A program made the position numbers and the translations under genes. Shown here piece by piece: positions 1 to 8,726 of a stretch of 64,000 nt of DNA. The stretch comes from Clostridium kluyveri (GTDB lineage: Bacteria > Bacillota > Clostridia > Clostridiales > Clostridiaceae): the NCBI RefSeq assembly GCF_001902295.1, contig NZ_CP018335.1, positions 3,100,001 to 3,164,000 of the forward strand, written 5' to 3'. The notes beneath the pieces are model-generated. The model was not told where the DNA came from. It made no database searches and saw only the letters and a program-made list of their open reading frames with translations. The stretch's first letter is position 1; each line of letters starts with the position of its first letter.

Positions 1-4
1 ACAT
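1..4 (-). CDS. Start codon of the next phage gene (off window)
   Basis: An ATG at bases 4-2 on the minus strand follows a strong AGGAGG site (complement of 13-18) with a normal spacing. It begins the gene after the 10-339 product. By order in HK97-type phages this would be a tail-tube or tail-completion gene, but no coding sequence is visible to confirm it. Confidence 0.5.
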
Positions 5-9
5 AAATA

Positions 10-339
10 TTACCTCCTTTCAATATGGATAAAGAATCTCAATGCCTTGTGATATATTTTTGTGTCTTCCTCAAATAGATCAGCCGCAGAGGTTCTCCTG
101 AACCCTGCGGCCTTCATGGCATCTGTTACATTTTCTACAAGTTCTGTATAATCATTTTTACTCCACACATCTATTTGAATATAATAGCCTGTTTCTTTTT
201 CCTCGTTATCTGCATAATGTTCACCCTGTTCTAAATAGTTAAAAAAGGTTACATATGTGTTTTCCTTTCCCCTGTATTTTTGAAATGAAACAGGAACTTT
301 AAGAGGTTCTAAAGCTTGAATAATTAAACTATTTATCAC
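10..339 (-). CDS. Phage tail-completion / tail-terminator-like protein
   Basis: This 109-residue protein starts at a GTG preceded by AAGGAGGG and overlaps the gp10-like gene by four bases. Its place after the connector, head-closure and gp10 proteins is where siphophages put the tail-terminator or tail-completion protein that caps the tail tube and joins it to the head. The length and mixed alpha/beta look (hydrophobic start, repeated Thr-Tyr-Val strands) fit that class. No diagnostic motif is visible, so the role rests on gene order. Confidence 0.6.
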   Translation of the reverse strand: MINSLIIQALEPLKVPVSFQKYRGKENTYVTFFNYLEQGEHYADNEEKETGYYIQIDVWSKNDYTELVENVTDAMKAAGFRRTSAADLFEEDTKIYHKALRFFIHIERR

Positions 340-716
340 TTTAGTCCCTCCTTCAAGGTGTTGGCTATAGTTTTTTGTATATTATCCTTATTTTTCTCAT
401 AGGCCGGCTGCAGAAATGGCCTTGCAGACATTTTGGAAGTTCCAAATTCAATAAACTTACCATAAAAAATCTCTGAATTATCTCCTCTATCCACACCTAC
501 AAGAATATACTTTACCCCTTCTTCCTTTTTAACATTGGTTATCTTAAGACCTTTTTTAAGTTTCCCGGTTCTTACTGGGACATTTGCCTTTGCATCTTCA
601 AGTACAGGTTCCGCGGCATTTTTTAATGCCTTGTTTTCAAGTCTACTAATGTTTGTACCCATCTGCTGAAGCTTATTTAATATTTCATCAACGCCTGTAA
701 GTTCTATATCAGCCAC
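336..716 (-). CDS. HK97 gp10-like head-tail joining protein
   Basis: The 126-residue product shows features of the HK97-gp10 family: an N-terminal helix (residues 8-45), the VPVRTGKLKKGL segment near residues 46-57, then a tyrosine-rich strand region with FIEFGTSKMSARPFLQPA at about 89-106. The V-R-T-G-x-L and F-G-T...R-P-F-L pattern is typical of the family, which helps join head and tail. It overlaps its neighbours on both sides, showing tight translational coupling in the late operon. Confidence 0.85.
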   Translation of the reverse strand: MADIELTGVDEILNKLQQMGTNISRLENKALKNAAEPVLEDAKANVPVRTGKLKKGLKITNVKKEEGVKYILVGVDRGDNSEIFYGKFIEFGTSKMSARPFLQPAYEKNKDNIQKTIANTLKEGLK

Positions 717-1035
717 TGCTTTCCACCTCCAAAGCCTTTATTTCCATATATTTATTCCTGTATTTTATATTATCAATAGAAGTTATATTATACTGTTTAT
801 CTCTAAATAATATCATCATACTTTCATTAATGTCTTTAATAAATCTTATAGTAAATTTAACAGTTTCCTCTGCCTGCACAGCTGCCGCCTCAAAATATTC
901 TCTTCCGTAGAGATTTGATACTGCTGCCCAAACAGTCAGGTAATCCTCCCATACTTCCTCCTCAAAGCCATTTTCATTTGTGGAAGTTGTAAGTTTTTGA
1001 AGTGTTATTTTATGCCTTAATTCCTCTGTTCTCAT
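709..1035 (-). CDS. Phage head-tail adaptor (head closure) protein
   Basis: The 108-residue protein begins MRTEELRHKITLQ and carries the E-x-W-x-x-x-x-x-x-W-A-A-V pattern (residues 28-39) of the phage head-tail joining family (SPP1 gp16-like). The C-terminal YRNKYMEIKALEVE strand is also usual for the family. It closes the portal-connector channel after DNA packaging. It overlaps the connector gene by four bases and the gp10-like gene by eight. Confidence 0.85.
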   Translation of the reverse strand: MRTEELRHKITLQKLTTSTNENGFEEEVWEDYLTVWAAVSNLYGREYFEAAAVQAEETVKFTIRFIKDINESMMILFRDKQYNITSIDNIKYRNKYMEIKALEVESSG

Positions 1036-1601
1036 ATTGGTACCACCCTGTTCATGCTAAGTAACGAATTTCTTGCTTCTTCGATTTTTCGCCTTTCATC
1101 AGGTTTGTAATCATCATAAAGAAGCCTCATGTGAAGTATCATTGCCCATTTAACTGCCTCAGGAACACTTTCTCCAGTATCCCCAAAACCTGCAGTAAAT
1201 CTTATTCTCACCCCACTGGCAGGCTGCAGCTGCACTGTTGGCCATAACCTGCAGTAACCAAGCACTATTCTATTAACAAAGCTGTCCCTGTCAACAATAT
1301 AGTTACTTGGGTCAAATATAAACTCCTGACCACCTGTATCATAGTACTTGATACTTTCCACACTTTGAATCGGTGAGGAGTTCTTAAATGAAATGTAATT
1401 ATCTTCTGGAAAAGAATCCAGTACCAACTCTAAAGTTTGGGTAATATATTTTTTATTTTGAAAATCCTCACAAAACTCCCTGGCCTGCTTAATCATACTG
1501 CGTAAAATAATATCATCACTGCCTGATACCCTTAAATGCTGTTTTGCTTCTTCTAAAGTTATAGGTTCAACTGCAGGTGGAGTTATAATTTTTAAAGCCA
1601 T
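1032..1601 (-). CDS. Phage head-tail connector protein (gp6/gp15-like)
   Basis: The 189-residue product starts with P-P-A-V-E-P-I-T-L-E-E-A-K-Q-H-L-R-V, the signature of the phage head-tail connector family (HK97 gp6, SPP1 gp15). These proteins form a ring under the portal. The alpha-helical first third (residues 15-50), the strand-rich middle and a final helix with Y-K-P-D-E-R-R match the family fold. It begins the connector group and is separated from the upstream 158-residue protein by 23 bases. Confidence 0.9.
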   Translation of the reverse strand: MALKIITPPAVEPITLEEAKQHLRVSGSDDIILRSMIKQAREFCEDFQNKKYITQTLELVLDSFPEDNYISFKNSSPIQSVESIKYYDTGGQEFIFDPSNYIVDRDSFVNRIVLGYCRLWPTVQLQPASGVRIRFTAGFGDTGESVPEAVKWAMILHMRLLYDDYKPDERRKIEEARNSLLSMNRVVPI

Positions 1602-1624
1602 GAAATCACCTCAAAAACCCAGGT

Positions 1625-2101
1625 TTAATCAACTACTGCAGATGGTGGGTCTTCCTGAGGGTACTTATTCTCTAATATAAATTCACCACCGGCAAAGTTT
1701 GTAGCCTGGGAACTTGCTCCAACTCTTACATTCAAGCAGCAAAAGCCATTATTTATATCCAGTTTAGCTGGGTCAACATGAAATATTACCTGTTTATTTT
1801 TTGCCGTATTAGATACAGTAAAGCTTACTCCATCCTGCTGTCTCACGAGTTTGTCACTTGTTGAAACATCCTCATTTGCAAGTATTGGAACATTATTCAC
1901 TAAAGGCTTTGCACCTGTTCCTTCCACATCCTGTGCCTGATACAAAGAAATTTGTGTTTCATGTCCTACTGTCTGGGCTAAGTTTACAATAACAGTTGCC
2001 GTAATAGCATTTTTAAGAGTTACATAGTCACTTGTTATTGCAGCATTTGTAGTTTTAGGCTCAAAAGCCTGTATTACTTTATATTTTTCAATTATTGCCA
2101 T
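1625..2101 (-). CDS. Phage structural protein, possible head decoration
   Basis: This 158-residue protein has an AAAGGAGGG ribosome site. It is rich in Val, Thr and Asn, predicted beta-strand content is high, and no catalytic motif or membrane segment is seen. It lies between the capsid and the connector genes. That position often holds a capsid decoration or head-fibre protein, which is the best guess but not proven. The moron-like hydrolase and a terminator separate it from the capsid gene, so it probably relies on capsid-operon read-through or a promoter not recognised here. Confidence 0.55.
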   Translation of the reverse strand: MAIIEKYKVIQAFEPKTTNAAITSDYVTLKNAITATVIVNLAQTVGHETQISLYQAQDVEGTGAKPLVNNVPILANEDVSTSDKLVRQQDGVSFTVSNTAKNKQVIFHVDPAKLDINNGFCCLNVRVGASSQATNFAGGEFILENKYPQEDPPSAVVD

Positions 2102-2181
2102 AATTTATTTTCCCTCCTTTAAATTAAAACCAGCATACGTGCTAGTTTCATAGGAATTTACTTTTTATTTTTTTATTAATA

Positions 2182-2211
2182 TAAAAAAGAACCTACAATT
2201 AAGTAAGTTCT
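2182..2211 (-). terminator. Rho-independent terminator after the hydrolase gene
   Basis: On the minus strand AGAACTTAC and GTAGGTTCT form a 9-bp stem (complement of 2188-2196 and 2203-2211, one weak pair) with a six-base loop, followed by a run of Ts. It lies about 50 bases after the hydrolase stop codon. Confidence 0.8.
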
Positions 2212-2260
2212 CAATGAATTATTTAATTACGATATTGATTTGCTTCAAATTACGATGGGT

Positions 2261-3070
2261 TTATGAATCAATGACTGTTCCAATTGAACGCACGAAATAT
2301 CCGACCACAGCCGCAAAGCGCTCTGGCTGGTCTAAGTGGACACTGTGGCCAGCTTCCCGGATTTGTTCTGCCTGAAGTCTTGGATTAAGACGTTGCAGTT
2401 CTTCGACAACAGCAGACGAAACCACGCCTTTATCACCAAATACGATAAGGCTTGGAACATCAATTGCACTCACTAACATCTTATAGTCAGGGTTCGGTGG
2501 CGTGAGAACGTCAAATGCAGCCATGCTTGTTTGAAGTCGTGCCTGAGCGAACAGCTCAAGGATGTGCTCTGACCGATTAGGGTGTCTATTTCGCGCGTCT
2601 GCCACCACCTCATCCAATGACATATTGAGCATTCGCCGATGCTGATCAGCTACATCACTATCGCAAACTTCGCGCTGAACCTTTGGACTCAAGAACGTTG
2701 GATCAGCTAAGACCAAGCCACGGAGTAGATTTGGTTTACGACTTGCCACCACAGCTGCAGTCATCCCCCCCATGGAATGCCCGAGCAGGATTGGAGGAGG
2801 AAGTCTTAGGGCATTTATTAGACCGACAACATCGTTTGCATGGTCTTCGTATCGGTATCCAAAGTCAGGTACACTCGAATTGCCATGTCCCCTGGCATCC
2901 GGCATGATTACGTCATATTCTTTCTCCAGAACATGTGCCAAACCTGTCCAACACAACCCATTAGTCATTAATCCATGCAGCAAAATTAAAGGCGGTTTGT
3001 TTCCCCCGGTTCTTGTGTAGTGTATGTTAATTCCGTTTGTTTCGCAGACTGCTGTGTCCCAGTAGCTCAT
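2261..3070 (-). CDS. Alpha/beta-fold hydrolase, moron gene
   Basis: The 269-residue protein is a complete alpha/beta hydrolase of the esterase/lactonase/haloperoxidase class. The oxyanion region is LLHGL (30-34), the nucleophile elbow GHSMGG places Ser99, FGD gives Asp213 and AGHSVH gives His242, so the triad is intact. There is no signal peptide, so it is probably cytoplasmic; the substrate is unknown. GC content and codon use (CGC, GCC, CGT) are clearly higher than in the flanking phage genes. It sits between capsid and connector genes with its own promoter (3112-3140) and terminator (2182-2211), which makes it a lysogenic-conversion cargo gene rather than a virion gene. The start follows GGAGGAAATAAC. 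Confidence 0.9.
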   Translation of the reverse strand: MSYWDTAVCETNGINIHYTRTGGNKPPLILLHGLMTNGLCWTGLAHVLEKEYDVIMPDARGHGNSSVPDFGYRYEDHANDVVGLINALRLPPPILLGHSMGGMTAAVVASRKPNLLRGLVLADPTFLSPKVQREVCDSDVADQHRRMLNMSLDEVVADARNRHPNRSEHILELFAQARLQTSMAAFDVLTPPNPDYKMLVSAIDVPSLIVFGDKGVVSSAVVEELQRLNPRLQAEQIREAGHSVHLDQPERFAAVVGYFVRSIGTVIDS

Positions 3071-3111
3071 ATGTTATTTCCTCCAAGCGTAAAATTCAGG
3101 GTAAAGTTTAT

Positions 3112-3140
3112 AGTTTAGAACTTTTATATAAAATAGTCAA
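3112..3140 (-). promoter_or_regulatory. Promoter of the hydrolase moron
   Basis: The minus strand shows TTGACT (complement of 3135-3140), a 17-base spacer and TAAACT (complement of 3112-3117), about 40 bases before the hydrolase start. The -35 box matches five of six consensus bases. Confidence 0.6.
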
Positions 3141-3188
3141 ATCTAACTGTACCGCCACTAGATAATAAATATATTACTTATAAAGAGT

Positions 3189-3235
3189 ATACCAGAAATC
3201 ACTATGAATTTACAGCTATAAATGATTTCTGGTAT
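3189..3235. repeat. 13-bp perfect inverted repeat after the capsid gene
   Basis: ATACCAGAAATCA at 3189-3201 is exactly repeated in inverted orientation at 3223-3235 with 21 bases between. There is no T-run on either side, so it is not a standard intrinsic terminator. It could still act as a transcript 3'-end hairpin for the capsid mRNA, or mark an insertion edge of the hydrolase cassette. Confidence 0.7.
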
Positions 3236-3249
3236 AACTTCCTCACACT

Positions 3250-4536
3250 TTATCTATCAGCCAAAGTCACAAATGGACTTAAAGAATTTGCGCCTTTATA
3301 AGGTGTAATTGGCTTATTTCTATATGGAGCACCATTGAATTTATAAATAAATCTAAACACCTGTTCATCATAGAGAAACCTTACATGTATTGATACATCT
3401 GATGTTGGTGCTTTTTTATCTATTCCAATATACTGGGTCGGGTCTGCAAGTATGATGTCTCCTTTTTTACCCAGCACAGAGCACTGCTCTATTGGAATTA
3501 TTGGTCTGTTTAAAAGGGTGCTGTATTGTGAAGCTGAAGCTCCGCCGGAAGGTAAAAATACAGGTGCCCCACCAGTTCCAATATTTAGAGCCATGGTGTA
3601 AAGCTGGGGTTCAATTTCCTGATTAATATACCATACCGCATTTGCCCTGAGTCTTGCAGGCATACTGCTCCACATTTTAAGTATGTTTTCATATTTTATA
3701 GTACCTGCAGACTGACCGGATTCTTTTGCAACCGAAACAAGTGCACCTGAATTTAATATTCCAAGGGGCATTCCAACACCAGTTCCATTTATTATGGCAT
3801 CATCTATTTTAAAAGACATCTCATCTGCATAGGCCTGCTTTACTATTGCCTCAAGAGCTGTAGCATCTTGAAGCAGGTCATCTGTAACATAACAAAGTGC
3901 CAGCAGTTTCTGCAGTGCCATATCAATTTCTCTAAACTTTGGTTTGGACTGTGTAACAGTTTCAGCCTCGGCTATCCAGTAAGCCTGGACTCCGCCCCAC
4001 CTGCTTCCGTTAGCCCTACTGGTTTCATCAATGCCAAGTGCCCTTAGTCTGTTTGTATTTGCACCTATAGGAATCATCCTTATCCTATTTGCCACCTGAC
4101 TTTCTGCCATCATTGCATCAAATAACCCCTGTATAAAATCATTATCCAGCATAAAGCCACCTTCAGAAGTTACACTTTCATTTAAACCTGTGGCTGAATT
4201 CTGGTATACAAGTCTGTTATCCATTCTTCCACCGGGTGAAGATGCAGTTGCCACAGCCTGAAGAAATTCTCCCATACCTCCCTTCCATTTTTTCTCACTA
4301 GGGTCTTTAGGCTTTGCATATATTGGCTCATTTACAGGTATTTGTGACTGCTTTTGTCTTTCTTCTTCCAATGTATCAATTTCTTTTTGTGCTTCAATCT
4401 TAGCTTTATGTGCTTTAATTTCAGAAAGCTTCGTAGTGATTTCCTCAGCTGTTGCATCCTGTTTATTTATGAGGTTCTTAGATTCTGTTTCTAAATTTGT
4501 TAGCTGTGCTAATAATTCTTTCATTTTCTCTGACAT
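3250..4536 (-). CDS. HK97-family major capsid protein
   Basis: The product is about 428 residues. Residues 1-75 are charged and helical (the delta/scaffolding domain), followed by a linker and then an HK97 fold with ATASSPGGRMDN near 95-106, SVTSEGGFMLDNDF near 123-136 and the ADPTQYIGIDKKAP segment near 367. The capsid protease encoded immediately upstream would remove the N-terminal domain. The second ATG (base 4536) is preferred because AGGCAGG lies at proper spacing from it and almost touches the first ATG (4542). It forms the shell of the head. Confidence 0.95.
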   Translation of the reverse strand: MSEKMKELLAQLTNLETESKNLINKQDATAEEITTKLSEIKAHKAKIEAQKEIDTLEEERQKQSQIPVNEPIYAKPKDPSEKKWKGGMGEFLQAVATASSPGGRMDNRLVYQNSATGLNESVTSEGGFMLDNDFIQGLFDAMMAESQVANRIRMIPIGANTNRLRALGIDETSRANGSRWGGVQAYWIAEAETVTQSKPKFREIDMALQKLLALCYVTDDLLQDATALEAIVKQAYADEMSFKIDDAIINGTGVGMPLGILNSGALVSVAKESGQSAGTIKYENILKMWSSMPARLRANAVWYINQEIEPQLYTMALNIGTGGAPVFLPSGGASASQYSTLLNRPIIPIEQCSVLGKKGDIILADPTQYIGIDKKAPTSDVSIHVRFLYDEQVFRFIYKFNGAPYRNKPITPYKGANSLSPFVTLADR

Positions 4537-4575
4537 ACTCATTACCTGCCTTTCAAATTTTACATAATAAAAACC

Positions 4576-5325
4576 TTAAAGTTCACACTCTAAGGCGAGT
4601 CTTGCTTTTAGTAATTTAATTTTATTGGCTTCTCCATCTTGTTTTAATTCCTTAAATCTTTTATTATACTGCTCTATAAATTTTCTAGTGCTGTCATTTA
4701 CACTATTTTGTACCCTAAGCCTACTGAACATAAAAGAATTTTGTGCAGTTTCCCCTTCACTTTCAGAATAAAGAATTCCATCTACAAAACCTTCACTAAC
4801 TGCTTTTTTAGCACTCATCCAGGTTTCCTCATCCATCATCTGTGATATTTTTGCCCTTGATTTTCCTGTTTTAAGCTGGTAGGCATTAATTATAGTTTCC
4901 TTTACTTCATCAAGTACATCTGCACCATGCCTTAAATCCTTAGCTTCACCTTGAAAGTTTCCCCAAGGGTTGTGAACCATGCAGATTGAAGTAGGTGACA
5001 TTAAAATTTCATCCCCTGCCATAGCAATTACGGAAGCCGCTGATATTGCAACACCATCTATTTTTACCTTTACTTTTTCTTTATGTTCTTTAAGAGCCGT
5101 ATAAATTCTGGAAGCTGCATACACATCGCCGCCATAAGAATTAATCCACACATTTATGTCCTTGCCCTTATACTTGCTGAGTTCTGCCATAAAACCTTTT
5201 GGTGTTACATTCTCTATTCCAAATAACATGGACCAGAAATCATCATCCATGGCAATATCTCCATCAATTCTAAGTTCTATTTCCTCCTCGTTTTCTTCAC
5301 TGTTTTTAAAATTCCAAAATGACAA
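4576..5325 (-). CDS. ClpP-like prohead (capsid maturation) protease
   Basis: The product is 249 residues from a TTG start, chosen because GGGAAGTG inside the end of the portal gene sits just before it; a GTG nine bases earlier is possible. It is an S14-type serine protease: the Ser nucleophile is in AISAASVIAMAGDEI and the His in MVHNPWG, with NSYGGDVYAA forming the substrate-strand region. Such phage ClpP relatives cut the scaffolding domain from capsid subunits. It overlaps no gene and lies between portal and capsid as in HK97-type phages. Confidence 0.9.
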   Translation of the reverse strand: MSFWNFKNSEENEEEIELRIDGDIAMDDDFWSMLFGIENVTPKGFMAELSKYKGKDINVWINSYGGDVYAASRIYTALKEHKEKVKVKIDGVAISAASVIAMAGDEILMSPTSICMVHNPWGNFQGEAKDLRHGADVLDEVKETIINAYQLKTGKSRAKISQMMDEETWMSAKKAVSEGFVDGILYSESEGETAQNSFMFSRLRVQNSVNDSTRKFIEQYNKRFKELKQDGEANKIKLLKARLALECEL

Positions 5326-5330
5326 TATAA

Positions 5331-6590
5331 TCACTTCCCTTCACTAACCATTTTAAATATTCCTTCTTTTAAGGCCTTAAGCTGTTCTTGCTGTTTTCCT
5401 GCTTCCCCCATATTCAGAGGTTCTAAATATCGGTCACCATTCTCTATAGGGTTCATATTTTCAAGCCTTCTGATATCATTAACTGAAAGCCATCCCCACT
5501 GCCTGCCTTGAGCATAGGCTTCATATCTGGATTTAATATCTCCCCGGAGAAGACCACTTATGTTTATCTCAAAATATCTATTTCTCCTTTTTGAGTCATT
5601 TGATAAAAGCTGTAAATTTAAATTTTCTTCCCATCTTTTAAACCAGGGCAGCATAGTGTACACAATGAATTCAAGGCTCTGATGCTCTATGTTATTGTTA
5701 GTAGACCTTGTCAGATCCTGTACTAGGTGGAGGGGCACTCTAAATATCCTGCACACATCCTCTATCCTGAATCTTTTGGATTCTAAAAACTGTGCATCTG
5801 TAAGCTTCATGGTTATTTCCTTAAATTGACCGCCGCCTTCCAGTATCATTGGAACTCCTGCATTGGAAAGTCCCGTATAGTTTTTCTTGATATCTTTTTT
5901 AAGTCTTTGAAAAGCTTCCTCTCCAAGTTCATTTGGATACTGAAATATTCCACTGGTTGATGCCCTATTATGGTAAAAGTTTCTTTCAAATTTATCCTGG
6001 GATAAACCTATATCAACAGTTAAAGCTGCATAACTAAGAGGTGTTATTCCAATGTAACCATCTAAAGTAAGTCCCGGAATGTGAAGTATTTCATCTCTTG
6101 TTTTAGGTTCAGTTTTTCCATCAATAAAATAAAGGAGCCTTCCTGTGCTTTTATCTATATCAATTCTTACCCTTTCCCATGATATAGGTCTTAGTTCTAA
6201 AAGTTCTCCATGAAGATTAAAAACTTTCTGTGCTGTAAAATTTCCACCAAGGTTAATATTTGTCATACCAAACTCTTTAAATTGCCCCGGTGTCATTTCA
6301 GCATTTGGTGCATAATGGAGAACTCCATATTCAGGGGTATCGGTTACCTGATGTCTGTTACCTTTATCATCTTTTTCATAAAGAAGTATGGGACAACTGG
6401 CAAGTGTTTCTGAAAGAACCCTGTTACAAGCAAACACAGCTGAAAATCCCATGGCAGTATCTACATCTATTCTCCAATTGTCTACTGGCACGTCCTCTCC
6501 GGCTAAAAAGTCCTGGGAATATTTCTGCAGGACTTCAAATAATGCATTTTGTGGGGTAAAAAACAACTTACATCTATCTATAAATTTCAA
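5331..6590 (-). CDS. Phage portal protein, HK97 family
   Basis: The 419-residue protein begins at a TTG after AGGAAGTGAT. Typical portal features are present: AMGFSAVFACNRVLSETLASCP near residues 46-67, the LRPISWERV and ILHIPGL segments in the middle, and SLEFIVYTMLPWFKRWEENLN near 305-325. It forms the dodecameric ring through which DNA enters the head and onto which the terminase docks. It is placed directly between large terminase and protease. Confidence 0.95.
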   Translation of the reverse strand: MKFIDRCKLFFTPQNALFEVLQKYSQDFLAGEDVPVDNWRIDVDTAMGFSAVFACNRVLSETLASCPILLYEKDDKGNRHQVTDTPEYGVLHYAPNAEMTPGQFKEFGMTNINLGGNFTAQKVFNLHGELLELRPISWERVRIDIDKSTGRLLYFIDGKTEPKTRDEILHIPGLTLDGYIGITPLSYAALTVDIGLSQDKFERNFYHNRASTSGIFQYPNELGEEAFQRLKKDIKKNYTGLSNAGVPMILEGGGQFKEITMKLTDAQFLESKRFRIEDVCRIFRVPLHLVQDLTRSTNNNIEHQSLEFIVYTMLPWFKRWEENLNLQLLSNDSKRRNRYFEINISGLLRGDIKSRYEAYAQGRQWGWLSVNDIRRLENMNPIENGDRYLEPLNMGEAGKQQEQLKALKEGIFKMVSEGK

Positions 6591-6601
6591 AACATCACTT
6601 C

Positions 6602-8206
6602 CTAATCAAGTAAGCTTCTCATTCCTCTTTTTTCATAAATATTTTCTTTCATTTCTCTCCTTATTGCCCTATCCAGTGCCATAACAAGTGCTACGACTCC
6701 ATCTATTTTTTCAGTAGATTTTGATTTATCAGGTTTTATATTTCCCGCAGGGTCAGTTCTAACATAAACATTATCCATCATCCAGCTTAAAACTGGATGT
6801 GCCCCATGGGCTATTTTCTGCTCCAGAGTTATTTTCATAAGCTCCTTGGTAGGTGGACTCATGTCCTTGTATCCCTGTCCAAAAGGAACTACTGTAAAAC
6901 CCAAACCTTCCAAATTTTGTACCATCTGCACGGCTCCCCAGCGGTCAAAAGCTATTTCCTTTATATTAAATTGTGTTCCAAGTTCATCTATGAAATTTTC
7001 AATAAAACCATAGTGAATAACATTTCCTTCTGTAGTTTCTAGAAAGCCCTGCTTCTCCCAGATATCGTAAGGTACATGGTCTCTTCTAACCCTTAATTTT
7101 AAGTTATCCTCTGGTATCCAAAAGAAAGGAAGAACATAATATTTATCATCTGTTGGTGTTGGAGGAAAGATTAGTACAAAAGCTGTAATATCATTGGTGC
7201 TTGATAGGTCAAGTCCACCATAACATTCTCTTCCCTTTAACTTTTCAGGATTAACTTCAAAAGAACATTTCTCCCATAAATGCATTGGCATCCATCTTAC
7301 AGATTGCTTAACCCAAATACAAAGCCTCAATTGCTTAAACAAATTTTCATCTGCTGGATTCTGCCTTGCATTTTCACAAGCTAATCGCATCTTTTCCTCT
7401 GAAACTGTAATACCAAGAGAAGGATTTGCTTTTACCCATACTTCTGGTAAAGTCCAGTCGTCATTTTCCGAAGCAGCATAAATTATTGAATAAAAAGTCT
7501 GGTCTACTTTTTTACCCTCCAAAATATCTACAGCTTTCTGATGTAATTCATAACCTATACTCTGAAAATCATTGCCTGCTGTTGTAATTAAAAAATTCAA
7601 AGGCTGCCTTCTAGCATCGCTTGCACCATGTAACATTACATTCATCATTTCCCTGTTTGCTACATGAGTTTCATCAAATAAAACAGCTTGAGGGTTAATC
7701 CCGTGTTTTGAGTATGCCTCACTTGATAATACTTGGTAAAAAGAATTCATTGCAGGATATACTATTCTTTTTTGAGAAGCTATTATTTTAAGCCTTTTCT
7801 TAAGTGCAGGACATAATGCAACCATATCTACTGCAACATTGTAAATCAGACTAGCCTGTGCTCTATCTGCGGCACAACTGTAAATTTCTGCACCTCTTTC
7901 ACCATCCGCTGTAAGCATATAAAGTGCAAGTGCGGCTCCCATTTCCGTTTTACCTTGCTTTTTTGCTATTTCCACATAGGCTGTTGTAAACTGCCTATAT
8001 CCATCTTCTTTAACAACACCAAATATATTCTTAATAATTTCCACTTGCCAAGGAAGAAGTATAAAAGGTTTGTTGAACCATTCTCCCTTGGTATGTTTTA
8101 AATTTTGAATGAAGTCCACAACAAACTGTGCCCTATCCTCATTATAGTGAGAGGTAGGCAGCATAAATTTTGTGGGAGTAAACAGCTTTTTTTTCTTTCC
8201 TTCCAC
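6602..8206 (-). CDS. terL: Terminase large subunit
   Basis: The 534-residue protein starts at a GTG after GGAGGTGG. The N-terminal ATPase shows a Walker A-like KKQGKTEMG near residues 81-89 and Walker B AVLFDETH near 175-182. The C-terminal nuclease shows YGGLDLSSTNDIT near 332-344 and a late Asp-rich segment. It cuts concatemers and drives DNA into the prohead through the portal. Its ribosome site overlaps the stop of the HNH-AP2 gene. Confidence 0.95.
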   Translation of the reverse strand: MEGKKKKLFTPTKFMLPTSHYNEDRAQFVVDFIQNLKHTKGEWFNKPFILLPWQVEIIKNIFGVVKEDGYRQFTTAYVEIAKKQGKTEMGAALALYMLTADGERGAEIYSCAADRAQASLIYNVAVDMVALCPALKKRLKIIASQKRIVYPAMNSFYQVLSSEAYSKHGINPQAVLFDETHVANREMMNVMLHGASDARRQPLNFLITTAGNDFQSIGYELHQKAVDILEGKKVDQTFYSIIYAASENDDWTLPEVWVKANPSLGITVSEEKMRLACENARQNPADENLFKQLRLCIWVKQSVRWMPMHLWEKCSFEVNPEKLKGRECYGGLDLSSTNDITAFVLIFPPTPTDDKYYVLPFFWIPEDNLKLRVRRDHVPYDIWEKQGFLETTEGNVIHYGFIENFIDELGTQFNIKEIAFDRWGAVQMVQNLEGLGFTVVPFGQGYKDMSPPTKELMKITLEQKIAHGAHPVLSWMMDNVYVRTDPAGNIKPDKSKSTEKIDGVVALVMALDRAIRREMKENIYEKRGMRSLLD

Positions 8207-8217
8207 TATGCCACCTC

Positions 8218-8724
8218 CTACACATTAACCTCATTTAATGGGAAGTTTAAATTGGCATACTCACCAAATAACTTAATTGCTCCTTTATCTCTAGCAATTG
8301 CCGCATCAACGGCATTACTATATAGACCCATATGATATTTTTTACCACTAAAATGAACATAGGCTTCATATTGATTTATTTTTTTCATTAAGCTAACACC
8401 TATAAATCCAGATGTATTATTCCTTCTAATTCTTTGATTAAACATATTCTGTTGATGTGTGCATATTCTAAGATTACTCCTACAATTATTCAATTTATTT
8501 CCTGAAATATGATCCACATCATAGCCTTTTGTATCACCCAATAGTATTTTATGCATAGGTGTTTCCTTTCTTTTTATTTTAGTAACGACATATCCTCTCT
8601 TTGAAATACTCCAGTTATACTTTTTTAACAGACTGTAGTCAGAAGAATCAAATAAAAAAGCCTCACCTTTTTTGGTGTGGCCAATAACATATACTCCATC
8701 ATCAGAAATTTGAAATTTATTCAT
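8218..8724 (-). CDS. HNH endonuclease with AP2 DNA-binding domain
   Basis: The product is 168 residues from the ATG two bases after the small-terminase stop, with GGGAGATG as ribosome site. The middle holds an HNH nuclease (MHKILLG, then VDHISGNKLNNCRSNLRICTH). The C-terminal third is an AP2-type DNA-binding domain (TSGFIGVSL, YEAYVHFSGKKYHMGLYS, AAIARDKGAIKLFG). This arrangement is that of free-standing homing endonucleases. It splits the terminase pair, which are usually adjacent, so it is probably a selfish insertion; a packaging role is less likely because a second, packaging-type HNH gene lies at 12210. Confidence 0.9.
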   Translation of the reverse strand: MNKFQISDDGVYVIGHTKKGEAFLFDSSDYSLLKKYNWSISKRGYVVTKIKRKETPMHKILLGDTKGYDVDHISGNKLNNCRSNLRICTHQQNMFNQRIRRNNTSGFIGVSLMKKINQYEAYVHFSGKKYHMGLYSNAVDAAIARDKGAIKLFGEYANLNFPLNEVNV

Positions 8725-8726
8725 TT

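Noticed and set aside
2683..3020. Plus-strand open frames within the hydrolase gene
   Set aside because: They arise from the higher GC of the hydrolase on the other strand and have no ribosome site or recognisable protein.
3189..3235. Capsid-gene rho-independent terminator
   Set aside because: The stem is perfect but no T-run follows on either strand, and the loop is 21 bases long; kept only as an inverted repeat.
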